A stretch of 64,000 nt of DNA from Hericium rajendrae (Eukaryota > Basidiomycota > Agaricomycetes > Russulales > Hericiaceae). Made by a program: the position numbers and the translations under genes. The DNA is taken from assembly GCA_033439255.1 (NCBI GenBank), contig CM065885.1, forward strand, positions 248,001 through 312,000. The letters run 5' to 3'. This document shows, piece after piece, positions 10,101 to 21,100 of the stretch (positions within the stretch are counted from its first letter, which is position 1; every line of letters begins with the position of its first letter). Below the pieces are notes generated by a model, which was given only the letters and a program-made list of their open reading frames with translations, was not told the origin of the DNA and ran no database searches.

Positions 10101-10974
10101 AGATATTGTACCGTACGACATCTTATCGTTACACTGACTACATTCCGTATAAAAACGTCATCAGCCAGCAATAAGCATGAACGGAACCAGGGGGTGCCCG
10201 GAGGGCCGTGGTATCGATACTCGTAAGAAATTGAGTTCCCAAAGCGTGAACCCACAGAACATAGACAAGAATGCGAACGAAGTCCTTCTATCTTAGATCC
10301 CCTTGTTGCTCATCAGTCACTTACTGTCACTGGATTGATACGATAATGAGCTTGCAGATTAATTAGGCCGAAATAGGCTGGAGAATGTGTGCAGCATTCC
10401 GAATGGCCTAGGGAAGGCGGCGCGCGGGGTCGTCGACGTCTTCTGCCCCTGATCTGCTGAAGAAGTGGAGTCATACGCTGTCATTATGCAGTGGAAAGAT
10501 TTGCGCATAGAATGGCGTTGCTCGAGCGTGAGCAGAATCCAAGAAGTCGACGCTCGAAACCCCGGCGTACGCGTCGCCGCTCGCCCTCAAGCAGCCTGGA
10601 GTCGTTCATAGAACATCATGTCGTGCTGGAGGAAGATAAGACGCCCGTACGCGTCCTTGTCAGTTCTTTCAGGCAATTAAGATAGCTAGAGTATCTGAAT
10701 ATCGTTTGAAGGTGGAACTTGAAATTGGATGGACTCGAGACTGTGACGAACGTGACGTGACGGACCGCGTCGCCGCCGACGCGTCTGCGGGCGCCTGTTG
10801 GGCGCTTGCTCCTTCTTGTCTTCCTCACCATCCAGTGCGTCTTGGTGGTGGTGACAGCCCCTAGTCTCCTATGCAGGCTTTACGCAGGAGGTGATCGTTC
10901 TGCTTCCTGTCCACTTCTATATATTTGACTTGACCTTGCAACGCATCGATCTGAAACCCTGCTGTACAGCTCCT
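10101..10974. other. Intergenic region with GC-rich ACGCGTCTG block
   Basis: No convincing gene. A block at about 10,776-10,812 (GACGCGTCTGCGGGCGCC..TTGGGCGCTTG) recurs in similar form near 14,402-14,422 upstream of the F-box gene and in part near 12,610. It therefore looks like shared upstream sequence of duplicated loci. A short open frame at 10,491-10,685 is Arg/Ser-rich and not supported. Confidence 0.4.
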
Positions 10975-12355
10975 ATGGAAGGCTTCCCTCTTCCGGCCGC
11001 GGCCACGCTTTGGGCCAATCATCCACGTTCTGAAGACCTCCGGAGCACTTACAGCTTCGTCTTGGAAGCGGAGAAATCTGCGGTATCTAAGCTCGAAGGA
11101 CGTTCTGTCTCTGCCGAAAGGACAGCTTTACATGCACTGAACGTCATTTGCGCGCGGCTTGTCGGATACCTTTTCCTCGAGCCTTTGAATGACGTTGCGC
11201 AGAACTATGTTCTCAATGAGGTTGAAGTCTGTCATCAACGCCACGGCACATCGGAGGGCGCTCTCAATGCTGCCATTTACGAGCTCGGTCTGTTTTATAT
11301 GAATAACTTTGTACGCCCGTGTAAGTCATGTCTCAGCGCGCAGTGTACTTGTTCTTATGTTCTTCAAGTCAAGAGGTCTCGATGGGGATGCACTCCACGT
11401 CGTTCCGGACCTGACACACCGAAGCCACCGCTCGACAAGAAGGAAGACTACACCAAGAAATATCTCACAAAGAGGCCAACAAGTCACACCGACGCAAAAT
11501 GTACTGTGCGTTCAAATCATAAATTTTATCGTTTTTCTGAGCCTCTCGTGACTCACTTCGTCAGGCTTTGATTCGCGATAATCACCGTTGCATGGTGTGC
11601 CAGAAATATGACGTCCACTCGATACTTGCGATTCAGGAGCTGCAGGTGGAGCTGGAGGCTTTGTTGCCAATGCTGAAGTATGGAAGGAAGGAGGTGTGGT
11701 GTGTGTTACACGATGCTGTCATATCATCTCTGATTCTTCCAATGTGGACCTCTCCAATAACGAGGAGGCATGTCAAATTTGCTGGTTCGGCCTTTGTGAA
11801 ATCTCACTCGTTTTGTTGTTAGCGCCCCTCTGCGACCTCTCTTTGGACCGTCTTGGCCAACTTTGGCGAGCCAAGTCTCGGCATGAACTTGACGGAGTCA
11901 ACGTTCACCGTCTCGACAACATCCTGACGCTCGGCGACATGGTACAAGATGCCTTCGATAGTCTTTGCATCTGGTTCGATAAAGCTGAACCTTCAGTATG
12001 CCCTCATCCTCTTCCTACCCACCTTTCTTAATATTGTTGCAGGATCCGAATGATCATCACTATTATCTTGGAACTTCATACAGGAAAACTTATTCGCGAT
12101 CATGCACTTCCCAACCGAAGTGCGATTTGTGAACCACGCGCCCAATCCAAACAAGTTCCCCTTCCTAACCCTCGGTACCTCCGCATCCATGCAGCGTGCG
12201 CTAAGGTCGGCTATATGTCTGGAGCGACTGAGTACATCGAGAATGTCTTGCGAGATATCGAGGAGGGATACGAACTGGCAGAGGACGGTTCGTCCGTAGA
12301 CTTGTTGACTCATGCTCTTCTCCGCTTAACGCCCGTCGGCGACTATGACACTTGA
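10975..12355 (+). pseudogene. HNH_2-type endonuclease-domain gene, decayed
   Basis: The N-terminal exon (10975-about 11,321) is open for about 115 residues and resembles the helical N-part of Agaricomycete HNH proteins. After two introns the HNH region reads ALIRDNHRCMVCQKYD (11,565 on), then CCHIISDSSNVDLSNN (about 11,712), HELDGVNVHRLDNILTL (about 11,880), HFPTEVRFVNHAPNPNKFP and PNPRYLRIHAACAKVGYMSG, ending LLTHALLRLTPVGDYDT at 12,355. These blocks follow the family order but lie in different frames: the change between the first two falls near 11,690-11,710, another just before 11,880, and another near 12,160. Introns do not explain all of them. It is probably a pseudogene. The usual TG after the Cys is replaced. 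The 3' end is duplicated at 16,797-16,910. Confidence 0.6.
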
Positions 12356-12770
12356 GCTTATCGTTCAATAGGCTATTGTTGCTCTCGATTTGCGACCGAA
12401 TAATTGTCTGCATATAGCCCAGATTAGGCCATTGGGATTAATCGATTAACGAGAAGACGAATGAGTTGCCCAGCACACCCTAGCAGTTGTACCTGGGGCT
12501 TGAGGTCCACATCCTACTAATGTCGTGAAGATCGTCGTCGGGAGCAGGATGAAAAGTCGGCCAGACAGAGCAAGCTTGGAAGAAGGAATAAACGTTGCCG
12601 CAATACTGGTTATACGCGTTTGTTGGGCGCTTGTGACGTCTTGCTTTTCAGCACCGGCCTTCTTCAACTGATAATCAGTTTTGTACTTCCGGAACTCTAC
12701 GAAAGATGTCTGCGCTTGATTTTGATTTCGGACTACAGTGTACACATCTTGTTCTATCAAACAAAAACCC

Positions 12771-14037
12771 ATGTCTAATACGCAACAGAATCAAAGGCTA
12801 CACACGCTCTCGCTCAAATCATCCAGATTTGGACGCGATACGTTCATATTTTTGAGTCGCGGCCTGTATGTGCAGATCATCGCAGGTGAGATTCATGGCA
12901 GCTTAACTGAGCAATGACAGTGGTTGACATCCTTTTTGAGGTCTCAATCAGGAGCTGATGCAGGCAGAAGCGAAGACAATATACCGGTGGTTACACTCGC
13001 TCACAAGAGACGCTTACTCTGGGACGACTGAGCATCAATTTGACCTACGCCCGATTTCAATCAAGTTGCACAATATACCTTTTCACTACAAGTATTCAGA
13101 AATAGGCAGCGTCATTCCTGAGGACTCGGCCATCTTGAAGCCTGGAGATTATGGGTGGTTCTGTATGTACGTGCTTCTTGTCAACAATGTATGCTGAGCC
13201 TTCCTGCTTTTCTGTACCAGATAAAGACGAAGATATCTGGGACGACGAGCCCTTTCCTCCCTTCGTTTACGAACCATCGACACGGTCTTCCTTTGCGGAA
13301 CACCTCGAATCTTCGAAGCCAGCACAGCTTGCCGCTCGGTTGAAACTAGTAGGTCGTCCATCCAGGACGATCTCTCATTTCTGCACTGAATGATTCCCCT
13401 GCCTCAGTATGAAATTGAGCCGTCGCGTGAAGAACGAGTTATCTCCCGCGATCGCACTTGCTTCTTTACCAGCCTTCCCCGAGAGAGTGCCAAATTGAAA
13501 GTTGCCTGGATCATCCCACCGGCATGGGCTCATCATGTGCTGCGTTCGGCCATTGACATTGTGCTAGACATTGCTGATTATATGATGATAGGCAGTTCGT
13601 AAGGGTCCCAATCCCCTGCCCTTCCAGGAAGAAGAAAATGCTGTCCTGCTGTGGGACAAATTGTGGCCTCACTGGCACAATAACGAGTTTGCAGTCGATG
13701 TAGAGGTACGCCTCCATATATCACTTAACTGAATCTTTTTTGGTCTCTAACGTATCATAACCTTCAGGACAATTATCGCATTGTGCGATTCCACAAGCTT
13801 CCTGCAGAAATTGATGATTTACTTCCATCTCATCTTCATTCGACGTCCTCGGACCATTTCTTGCGCAAACATTTCGCCTGGTGCTTGAGAGCGATTCTTC
13901 AGGGTGGCGACGCCAGCGAGGATCACTCTGATACCGCCATCATTGATTTTGTCAGGATATGGGGTTTCTTTTGCTCGGTAATCATTCGCAGAATCCGAGG
14001 CCACCCCAAAATGATGAACGTTGGCTCGAGCCCATAG
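12771..14037 (+). CDS. HNH-like family copy A (WIIPPAW type), six exons
   Basis: Exons 12771-12885, 12941-13162, 13221-13348, 13408-13536, 13591-13705 and 13768-14037 follow the same intron plan as copies B and C. Shared blocks: RDTFIFL at the start, QAEAKTIYRWL, a PGDYGWF block at an intron, SFAEHL, then ISRDRTCFFTS...WIIPPAW, ENAVLLW, HWHNNEFAVDVE and NYRIVRFHKLP. The RD..CFFT...WIIPP core resembles an HNH_2 motif (RD..C..TG...HIIP) with the His replaced by Trp, so nuclease activity is doubtful. After WGF the frame departs from copy B, while the homologous tail (IGREILRLEEHGLT) continues in another frame to about 14,100. This suggests a small indel near 13,970. Possibly a fading copy. Confidence 0.55.
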
Positions 14038-14722
14038 GAAGGGAGATTCTGAGATTGGAGGAACATGGGCTGACAATATTCGGCAGGTCGCCTGACTTGT
14101 GATAGCCGCAGATGAATCGTAGAGCACTCACGTTTCGCAAATCATTTTTAATGGATACTAATATGAAAGCGTGGTCATAATGCATGTTATCAAGACAGGC
14201 GGAGCGGGCGGGACGGTGATGCAACGAACCTCAGATTTACTTCGAAGAAAACCCTGAATAGGCGATAGTGATGTCGCAAGGTACGTATGCGGATAGACAA
14301 GGTATTTTGATATGCACTACTACATATGTAATTTTACTCCGTGGAGAGGCTCAAGCGCATTGAAGGGACTGAGCAGTGAGATGACGCGGCTGACGTGACG
14401 TCGCGACGCGTCTGTGGGCGCTTGTGTTATCTTGCGTTTTTCTTCCCCTCCAAGTTACCTGAACCCTTCTGATCCTCCCCACCATTGGCCGTCGCTTGTA
14501 ATAGCTCGTAAGTCGTCTTCAATGTTTAAACCCATAAATCGTGTCTACCGGCGCGTTGAGTGAGGGCGTCTTTGCGTTGTTCTACTTCCTTCTTCCTTCA
14601 TCTGGGTTGTTTATATGCGCGAGCGACGTAGGCTCTTGAAAGCCTGCTTGTATCAAGCGGTTGCTTCACCGACACTAACACATATCCAGACTTTTCCACT
14701 GTCGCCGTAACGACTTGGCGAC
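14038..14722. other. Intergenic region before the F-box gene
   Basis: The first 60 bases are the out-of-frame tail of copy A. At about 14,402 there is ACGCGTCTGTGGGCGCTTG, matching a block upstream of the decayed HNH gene. No gene is seen between these and the F-box start. Confidence 0.45.
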
Positions 14723-16606
14723 ATGCCATCCATGGGAGATGCCTGTAACATATCAGAGTCTGTCGCACTGCTTTCATTCTGCTCATCCGGCAAGTGCAAC
14801 TTACATATTTCACCCAGTCCTCAAGATTTCTGGTCTACCATGGTCCTGCGTCGACTTACTTTAACTGAAGGCATCTCGCCTCGGAATGATATCAGCACCG
14901 TCGCTAATACCCGACAGGCGTTGGACGACGAACTGTCAGCTATACGTGTCGCGATGTGCTCCGTTCTAACGCGCCGCAATGCGCTCTCCCCCATCTCAAG
15001 CCTCCCTCCCGAGGTCCTTGTCCGCATCTTCAAGTGCTATGCCGCAATTCAACCGCCCGCATCATATCGTCAACGCCCTCTTGGCTGGATTGAAGTCACA
15101 CATGTCTGTCGACTTTGGCGTGATACAGCCATACAATTTCCGTGTCTCTGGAGTAATATCTGCTTCAGGTTAGGTCCTCAGTGCGCAGAAAATATGCTGG
15201 CCCGTTCAGCAGCAGCGCCGGTCTCTATTCTTTGTCCCGTGCTTAAGCCATCTCCCTCAAGCATGAGTCTTGTCTCCGAACATCTTCACCATACTCGCTA
15301 CCTTTCTCTCGTAGGGGCTTCGATGGATCTTGTACAGCCATTCGTCTATGCTTTACCGTCCCCGTTCAAGACTTTGGAGAACTTGGAGATATGTTTCCTT
15401 CACGAAGTCGCAACAGTCAGAGGCGACAATTTCGAGCTGCCCGAGACTATAGCTGGATGTCGCTTGCCCTCACTTCGTCGCATTTCCCTCCATGGATTCT
15501 GGGTTCCTTGGTCAGCATGCATTCTCCGCAGTCTGACACACCTGGAGATTCAGTTGCATGAGACTAAGCCACGCAATCTTCCAGCAGATGCGTACTCGAA
15601 CGTCTCACATGAAGAACTGTTTTCTGTTCTCATGAACCTGCCGGCGTTGGAGGCTTTGATCCTTATCAATTGTCTTCCTTCAGGACCCTGGAAGAATCGT
15701 CGTGATGAGATCTTGCAGCTTCCTCGATTGAAGGTGCTTCAACTACAGGGCCCGTCTGCAGCTTGCTTTGGCATCGCAAACCGACTGCAGATACGCCCAT
15801 GCTGTCAAGTGCAACTTCGGTGCAATGACAAGACAAATATCACCGACATCCTCCCCTTCTTGGATGCCCACGTCAGCGGCGGGACTGATCTACCTCCTTG
15901 GCATACCTTGTTGCTCATACATGACCTCATCACCGGCTTTCGCCTGCAGATGTGGCGTCTATCCGATGCACTTCCCGTTGATGACGACTTTGACCTGGAC
16001 ATGGGCGCCGATCTAGCTATCTGGTTCAGCAGCCGGGAGCGCTCACTTCACCCTCTGAAGGTTCTATGCCGCGCATTACCACTCCAGACCATCCGGAATG
16101 TCCATGTTTCCATAGATGCCTTTCCCTTCAGCCACGACATCTTGATACGCGACTGGGTCGAAATTTTTGGACGATGCACGGAGGTCAATAGGGCCTGGGT
16201 CAGCAACGACCAGGCTATCTCTTTTTGTAAGGCACTCAGCATGACCACGGACGCCGAGCCTCGGTCCGTCGCGGAGCTGGATCGCAAGGATCGTAAGCAG
16301 AATCGTCTCTTCTTAGGCAAACTCGAGGCTCTTAAATTGTCGAACATGGATTTCCGTGTCCGAGGGGAGTACCTAGAGTCAGATCGGGTCTTCCACCGCC
16401 TGCTCATCGAATGGCTCTCCGACCGTCTGGAGATCAACGCTTGTCCGATACTAAACATTGACCTAGAGGAGTGTACGATTAAGAAGGAATGGGTGGACAA
16501 TCTGAAGCGGGTGGCGAACGTCAAATGGGACAATGATAGTGGTGGTTACAGCAGTGACAGTGAGGAAGAAGGTTGCTATGACTGCTATGAGGACTCGTGG
16601 TACTAG
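14723..16606 (+). CDS. F-box domain protein with LRR-like C-terminal region
   Basis: A single uninterrupted frame of 627 codons. The ATG at 14723 opens it; a second in-frame ATG at 14840 is equally plausible and gives the more typical N-terminus. Residues about 55-80 form a helix (ANTRQALDDELSAIRVAM). It is followed by the F-box: ISSLPPEVLVRIFKCY near residue 92, then GWIEVTHVCRLWRDTAIQFP and LWSNI. The rest shows the irregular Leu-rich repeats of this large Agaricomycete family (SLRRISLHGFWVP, SLTHLEIQL, PALEALILINCLP, LPRLKVLQLQG). The tail is acidic (DNDSGGYSSDSEEEG). Known role: F-box proteins recruit targets to SCF ubiquitin ligase through Skp1, and the LRR part binds the target. It lies between duplicated blocks A and B. 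Confidence 0.9.
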   Translation: MPSMGDACNISESVALLSFCSSGKCNLHISPSPQDFWSTMVLRRLTLTEGISPRNDISTVANTRQALDDELSAIRVAMCSVLTRRNALSPISSLPPEVLVRIFKCYAAIQPPASYRQRPLGWIEVTHVCRLWRDTAIQFPCLWSNICFRLGPQCAENMLARSAAAPVSILCPVLKPSPSSMSLVSEHLHHTRYLSLVGASMDLVQPFVYALPSPFKTLENLEICFLHEVATVRGDNFELPETIAGCRLPSLRRISLHGFWVPWSACILRSLTHLEIQLHETKPRNLPADAYSNVSHEELFSVLMNLPALEALILINCLPSGPWKNRRDEILQLPRLKVLQLQGPSAACFGIANRLQIRPCCQVQLRCNDKTNITDILPFLDAHVSGGTDLPPWHTLLLIHDLITGFRLQMWRLSDALPVDDDFDLDMGADLAIWFSSRERSLHPLKVLCRALPLQTIRNVHVSIDAFPFSHDILIRDWVEIFGRCTEVNRAWVSNDQAISFCKALSMTTDAEPRSVAELDRKDRKQNRLFLGKLEALKLSNMDFRVRGEYLESDRVFHRLLIEWLSDRLEINACPILNIDLEECTIKKEWVDNLKRVANVKWDNDSGGYSSDSEEEGCYDCYEDSWY

Positions 16607-16796
16607 GAGGGCAGATACCTCGGAGTGTCCGCCGAGGCTTAGCGCATGTTTTTCTTGGTACGCCCTTGTCATCGTATAGCCAAAGAATCGCTTTATAACT
16701 TCTTTGTCAGGGAATCAAGTCTCAAAGTCAATCTGGTCGTAATCAAATGCAAGTGAAACTGCACGATACCTTGGCTGTGCACGGTACATCGGGAAA

Positions 16797-16910
16797 GTCT
16801 TACGAGATGTCGAGGAGGGATACGAACTGGCGGAGGGCGGTTCGTCCGTAGATTTGTTGACTCATGCTCTTCTCCGCTTAACGCCCGTCGGCGAATATGA
16901 TGATACTTAA
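16797..16910 (+). pseudogene. Duplicated 3' end of the HNH_2 gene
   Basis: This matches 12,245-12,355 closely, including the codons for LRDVEEGYELAEGGSSVDLL and the final LLRLTPVGEYDDT plus stop. Nothing upstream belongs to the gene. Downstream sequence also parallels copy A's leader (CATTGGG..ATCGATTAACGA). It marks the left edge of a segmental duplication that carries copy B. Confidence 0.8.
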
Positions 16911-17171
16911 TGTTCTCTCAACTTTCACACATGCGCTATCGTTGCTTTCTACTCGCTATGAAGGAGTCACTATCTACGTGAATTGGCCCCATTGGGGTAG
17001 CATCGATTAACGACAGAAGGAATAGACGCCGCGGCGACACGAGTGTGGGACGCGCCGCGCTATGGCTGATATGGTTTTCTCTCCTCAGCTTTCACCCAGA
17101 ACAATACTTCCCACCAGCCAGACGAACATCAATTTCATCACTGAAGCAAGTTCTCTTCCCTAATACCAGAC

Positions 17172-18482
17172 ATGTCATTGCCTGTCCATAAGCTTTCGGC
17201 GAAGTCCGCCAAGTCAGGACGCGACACATTCATATTTCTTGCATATGGCTCGTATGTGCGGCTCATCGCAGGTGAGAATTAAAGGCGGATTTCATCCATG
17301 CGACGATGTTACCTTGCTGAAATTATGTTGGAGGTTTCAACCAGGGATCAGTACAGGCGGAAGCTGTTGCAGTCTATCGATGGCTGCGTGTGCTTATGCG
17401 GGACACGCTCAGAGAGAAATTTTTCGAATTACGCCCAGTTTCACTCGTGAAATGTGAACAACCATTTCGCTACAAGTACTCTTCGGAATTAGGCGATCCT
17501 GTTGCCGAGGATGAAAATATCATGAATCCAGGAGATTATGGCTGGTTTTGTATGTGCGCTCTTGTCACGAAAACATCAAATGCTGACTATACTACCACTG
17601 CCAGGGACAGGAGAAGATGTCGGGAATCCTGATCCCATCGTTCCATTCTCCGACAGCACGTTATCACAGGATTCCTTTGCAGATCTCATCACAGACGTTG
17701 CAACAGATGCTCAACTACAGCTGGTAGGTCGTTTAGCAGTCATCCCGCCTCGCTGTCCTGAACTACCTTCTTGCCCAGTGCGAGTTCGATGCATCACGCG
17801 AAGAACGAGTTGAAGCGCGTGATATTAATTGTTTCTTTACGCGCCGTTCCGGAAAGCATGAATTGAAAGTTACATGGATCATCCCGCCAGCATGGTTTTC
17901 CCAGGTGCCGTGCGGTATGTCATTTTGTTCCACTTATATCACTGATGTATGTCGACAGGTCGACAACGCAGGTGAAAATGCCTTGCCTTACCAGAATGAC
18001 GAAAATGCTATTCTACTGTGGAAAGCACTAGAAAGCCACTGGAACAACAATGAATTTGCAGTCGACGTCCAGGTATGCCCTTTGATTCTTCAGCTGGAAT
18101 ACTTGTTGTCTCTAATGTACCACTTTAACTTTAGGATAACTATCGCATTGTGCGTTTCCGAAGCCTTCAAGAAGAGGACAATGTCCTTCCGCAGCATCTT
18201 CCCCGAACGCCGGGCCCAGCCATGGACAACTTTCTGCGCAAACACTTCACCTGGTGCCTGAGAGTCAATCTTGAGGCCGGAGACATCAGCGAAGATGACG
18301 ATTACACCGATGACGCCTTTACTTCTTTCTGTGAGGATATGGGACTTACTTTTATTGAAGACGACAAGAAGAAACCGAGGGCATCTCCAAACCACACAGG
18401 CTGGCAGATGGACATAGGGAAGGAGTACCTGGAATTGGAACTGATGGGGCTGACAACACCCGATGACGGTGTCGATATTTAA
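17172..18482 (+). CDS. HNH-like family copy B (WIIPPAW type)
   Basis: The start MSLPVHKLSAKSAKSGRDTF at 17172 leads through six introns with clear GT-AG ends. Exons encode FLAYGSYVRLIAG, then a block from GFNQ to VYRWLRVLM, ELRPVSLVKCEQPFRYKYSS, a PGDYGWF block, DSFADLI, then REERVEARDINCFFTRR with VTWIIPPAWFSQ, ENAILLWKALESHWNNNEF and NYRIVRFRSLQEEDNVLPQ. It ends PDDGVDI at 18482. It is the most intact of the three copies. The core aligns with an HNH_2 motif in which the central His is Trp, so a nuclease role is uncertain; a DNA-binding or structural role is possible. Directly behind it lies a piece of an RNase Z gene, as behind copy C. Confidence 0.65.
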
Positions 18483-18599
18483 CAGAGACGGCCCATCCTA
18501 AATTGTAAAGGGCTCGGCTCATGTTTCGGAAGCCATTCCGACCCAATGTAGGGTCGTGGCCAGAATTTACACAGACTGTTCGAACCGTCGTACTGAAGC

Positions 18600-18875
18600 G
18601 GCTCCGGCAGAACGCTTGGTGTCATCTACCACGCCTCCGTCGCCTGCCGCTCGACCTCGCACAGGACCTTCGAGCGCTGGTTCTTCCCGGGCGCCGACGC
18701 CCGCCACGGCGCCGGGAATCTGCACGCGCCGCGCATCAGCATAGTATCAGGACACAGAGCACCCAAGCCACCGACAGACAACGCACCGTCAGCCAAGGTG
18801 GTTCAGCACGACACTCTCCGCATTACAGCGCCCCGCGCACACGCCCGCCTGCGCGGGCGTCGAGGTGCCCCGACG
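18600..18875 (-). pseudogene. RNase Z 3' fragment behind copy B
   Basis: This is closely similar to 33,910-34,180, the 3' part of the RNase Z gene on the minus strand. It covers the region coding for the HFGW..FPAPW..R..VLREVERQA segment and its intron, in the same orientation and at a similar distance behind the HNH-like gene. No other RNase Z exon is present and stops interrupt the frame. It shows that the duplication that made copy B included part of the RNase Z locus. Confidence 0.75.
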
Positions 18876-19427
18876 TCGCGTGCTATCCACAGCCGCCAGC
18901 CACTGATCTTTGTGAATCAAGACCACGCAAGCTGTGATGGCTCAGCGCCTGTTCGCAACGCTGAGTAGCATTTAAGGACTAATCTACACTCATATCCTTC
19001 AAGTTCCACATTTCACCTCTACTCTATATTGGGTGACTTCCCGTAGCCATCTGGAATAGTTTGCAGAATAGATTTTGGCCGCATTTGGTTTGCCGAATGA
19101 TGGCCGAGAGCCAACCAAGCCTTTGGGTCACAAAACGGCGTTTCCAGATGTCGAGTCTGAAGGAGGGGGATCCCCCCCTCTTCCAGAGCAATATCTGTAT
19201 CAGTATAGATATTTTACTCTCCGCCAACCCTCCGCTCGCGCATTTGGCCTCTGTGTCAATGCTCAGCTCTTACTCCGCCTCTCTCCGCTCTGCACATCTG
19301 TATCTTGGCTCAGACACTGCGACTGCGTACGGGCTGCAACTGCTCCGACAATAAATTCCACTTCTCGTTCGAAGCCCGCACTAGTTATCTGCACACAATC
19401 CAGATCCTGCGGGAAGTCATCCATTAT
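18876..19427. other. Intergenic stretch left of the retroelement
   Basis: No gene seen. A CTCTATATTGGG sequence near 19,021 and short open frames without protein likeness. The last 12 bases (19,416-19,427, GTCATCCATTAT) recur at 32,148-32,159 just beyond the right end of the retroelement. Confidence 0.5.
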
Positions 19428-19753
19428 TCGTGATTAAAATTATATTTTAATCTGGGCTAATCGTACTGCACGCTCCGGATTGCCTGAGTCTTTCTACTCG
19501 CTCTCCGCGAGCAGCTCCATCTTGCGAGCATGTCTCCGCAGGTGTCCGCCCCCGCGTCGAGCCTCACCGCTGCTACGTCGTTTGCACCCGCACGTCTGTG
19601 CACATATTGCCACTTGTGTTTACCTCCGCACGTCCGTGCGCGCACTTTTGCCTCCGTCTCTGTCAGCTATATAAGAGCAGCCGCGGTCAGTCAGCAATAC
19701 CTGCTTTCTGCTCGCTACTGTCACTTGCATTCCAGTGCACATTATTTCGAGTA
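19428..19753 (+). repeat. Split direct repeat A1 of the tyrosine-recombinase element
   Basis: 326 bases, about 98.5% identical to A2 (31681-32006). It begins TCGTGATTAAAATTATATTT and carries a TATATAAGAG box near 19,671, which may serve as the element's promoter. Confidence 0.85.
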
Positions 19754-19796
19754 ATATCGAAATCCTTGATTTCCGTCGAGTCCTTCAAACTCTCCA

Positions 19797-21086
19797 ATGT
19801 CCAACAATGCCTTACCTAACGGAGCAGGACAACCCAGCATTCAAGGGCCACCAACCCAGGACGGACAACCTCCGTCCTTACAGTCAGCACCTGGGTTGGC
19901 AACACCATATGCCGAACCCACATTCGACGTGGAAATTGTCAAGTCCTGTACCGACGCAGTCGCAAGTTTTTGTACCGACGTCTGCAGCCGGGTCGAAGCG
20001 ATCTTCGACATACACGACGCCCTCAGAAGTGTCGTGCAAATCCCGAAAGCGACGGTACTCCAGGCATGTCAAGCCTACATCGGCATGCTTGACAGCTGGG
20101 AACATTCGCAGCGAGCCGCGCACGAACGCGGAACCGAAGCAAATGCACCTCCAGGTGCCAGTAGCTCTGCAGGACCTGGCGAGCCCACAGTCACACAAGC
20201 TACTGAGGTTGAGTCAGCGGCGCCGGACTGCGATACTCGCTCGTTTGTCGCGGCAAAGTGCCGTCACGCAGAGTCTGACGATGATAGCGATGACGAGGAA
20301 CGACGCGCGCGCAGGAGGCCGCTCGATTTCGCAGAACTCCCCTGGTTCGAGAACGAGAAAAATGACTCCCCCTTGCTCTCCGAACCGCTCGAACAAACCC
20401 GACGACTTATTCTGGTCTTTGCGGAGGACCAGCGCCGATGGAAGATTTTCTTCACCAACCGACGAGACTGCCTGCAATTCCCTGATGCGGAATGGGCGAA
20501 CATTATCGCCAGACGCGCGATCAACCTCGACGCAGTCCACTCGTCCATGTTCAGTGTCGCCCTCGAGTCGAAACACAAGGAAAAGGTCGGTCGGCTCTCG
20601 ATCGCCATCGATGATGTCATCCCATCCAAAACAATTAAAACGCATGGAGATTGGCTCGCAGCCTGGGAGCGAACCTCAGCGGCCATCTCTTTCGTTTTCA
20701 GGCATCGTTCATCCGAGCTCGACGGCTACCGCAGCCACATCTCCCAACTGTTTACCGTCCTCGGCCCTTCAATGCCCGACCCGGTCCTCAACTATGACAG
20801 AGGTGTCAGGCTCTGAACTGCCGCTCGACGCAACTTGCTACTCACAGATGTCATCGCTTTCCTCGACCTCCAGATGCATTACATCACCATTGGTGCACGA
20901 TCAACTAACGCCGCGCCGCAACCAAGCGGATCTTGCACTTCAGGCAAGCCACGCAAGCGTGATCCCTGTCGCCGTTGGAATGATGCCAAATGTCCCAACA
21001 CCAACAAAGATTGCAATTATCTCCACTGCTGCTCCAAGTGCATGTCACCCGGCCACACCGCCAGCAACTGCACCGGGCGCCCGTGA
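19797..21086 (+). mobile_element. Gag-like region of the tyrosine-recombinase element
   Basis: It starts MSNNALPNGAGQPSIQGPPT at 19797. It is rich in Ser, Ala, acidic and Arg residues, with a helical central part (LDAVHSSMFSVALESKHKEK). It ends in a Cys/His knuckle (CNYLHCCSKCMSPGHTASNC, about 21,012-21,071) of the kind that binds nucleic acid in Gag proteins. Part of a fossil element. Confidence 0.7.
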
Positions 21087-21100
21087 TTCAGATGTGCCAA

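Noticed and set aside
12446-12772. Minus-strand frame of 108 codons upstream of copy A
   Set aside because: No family likeness; it overlaps the shared leader region of duplicated blocks A and B, where the counterpart in block B is not open.
16048-16533. Minus-strand frame inside the F-box gene
   Set aside because: Shadow of an intact 627-codon gene on the other strand; no independent features.
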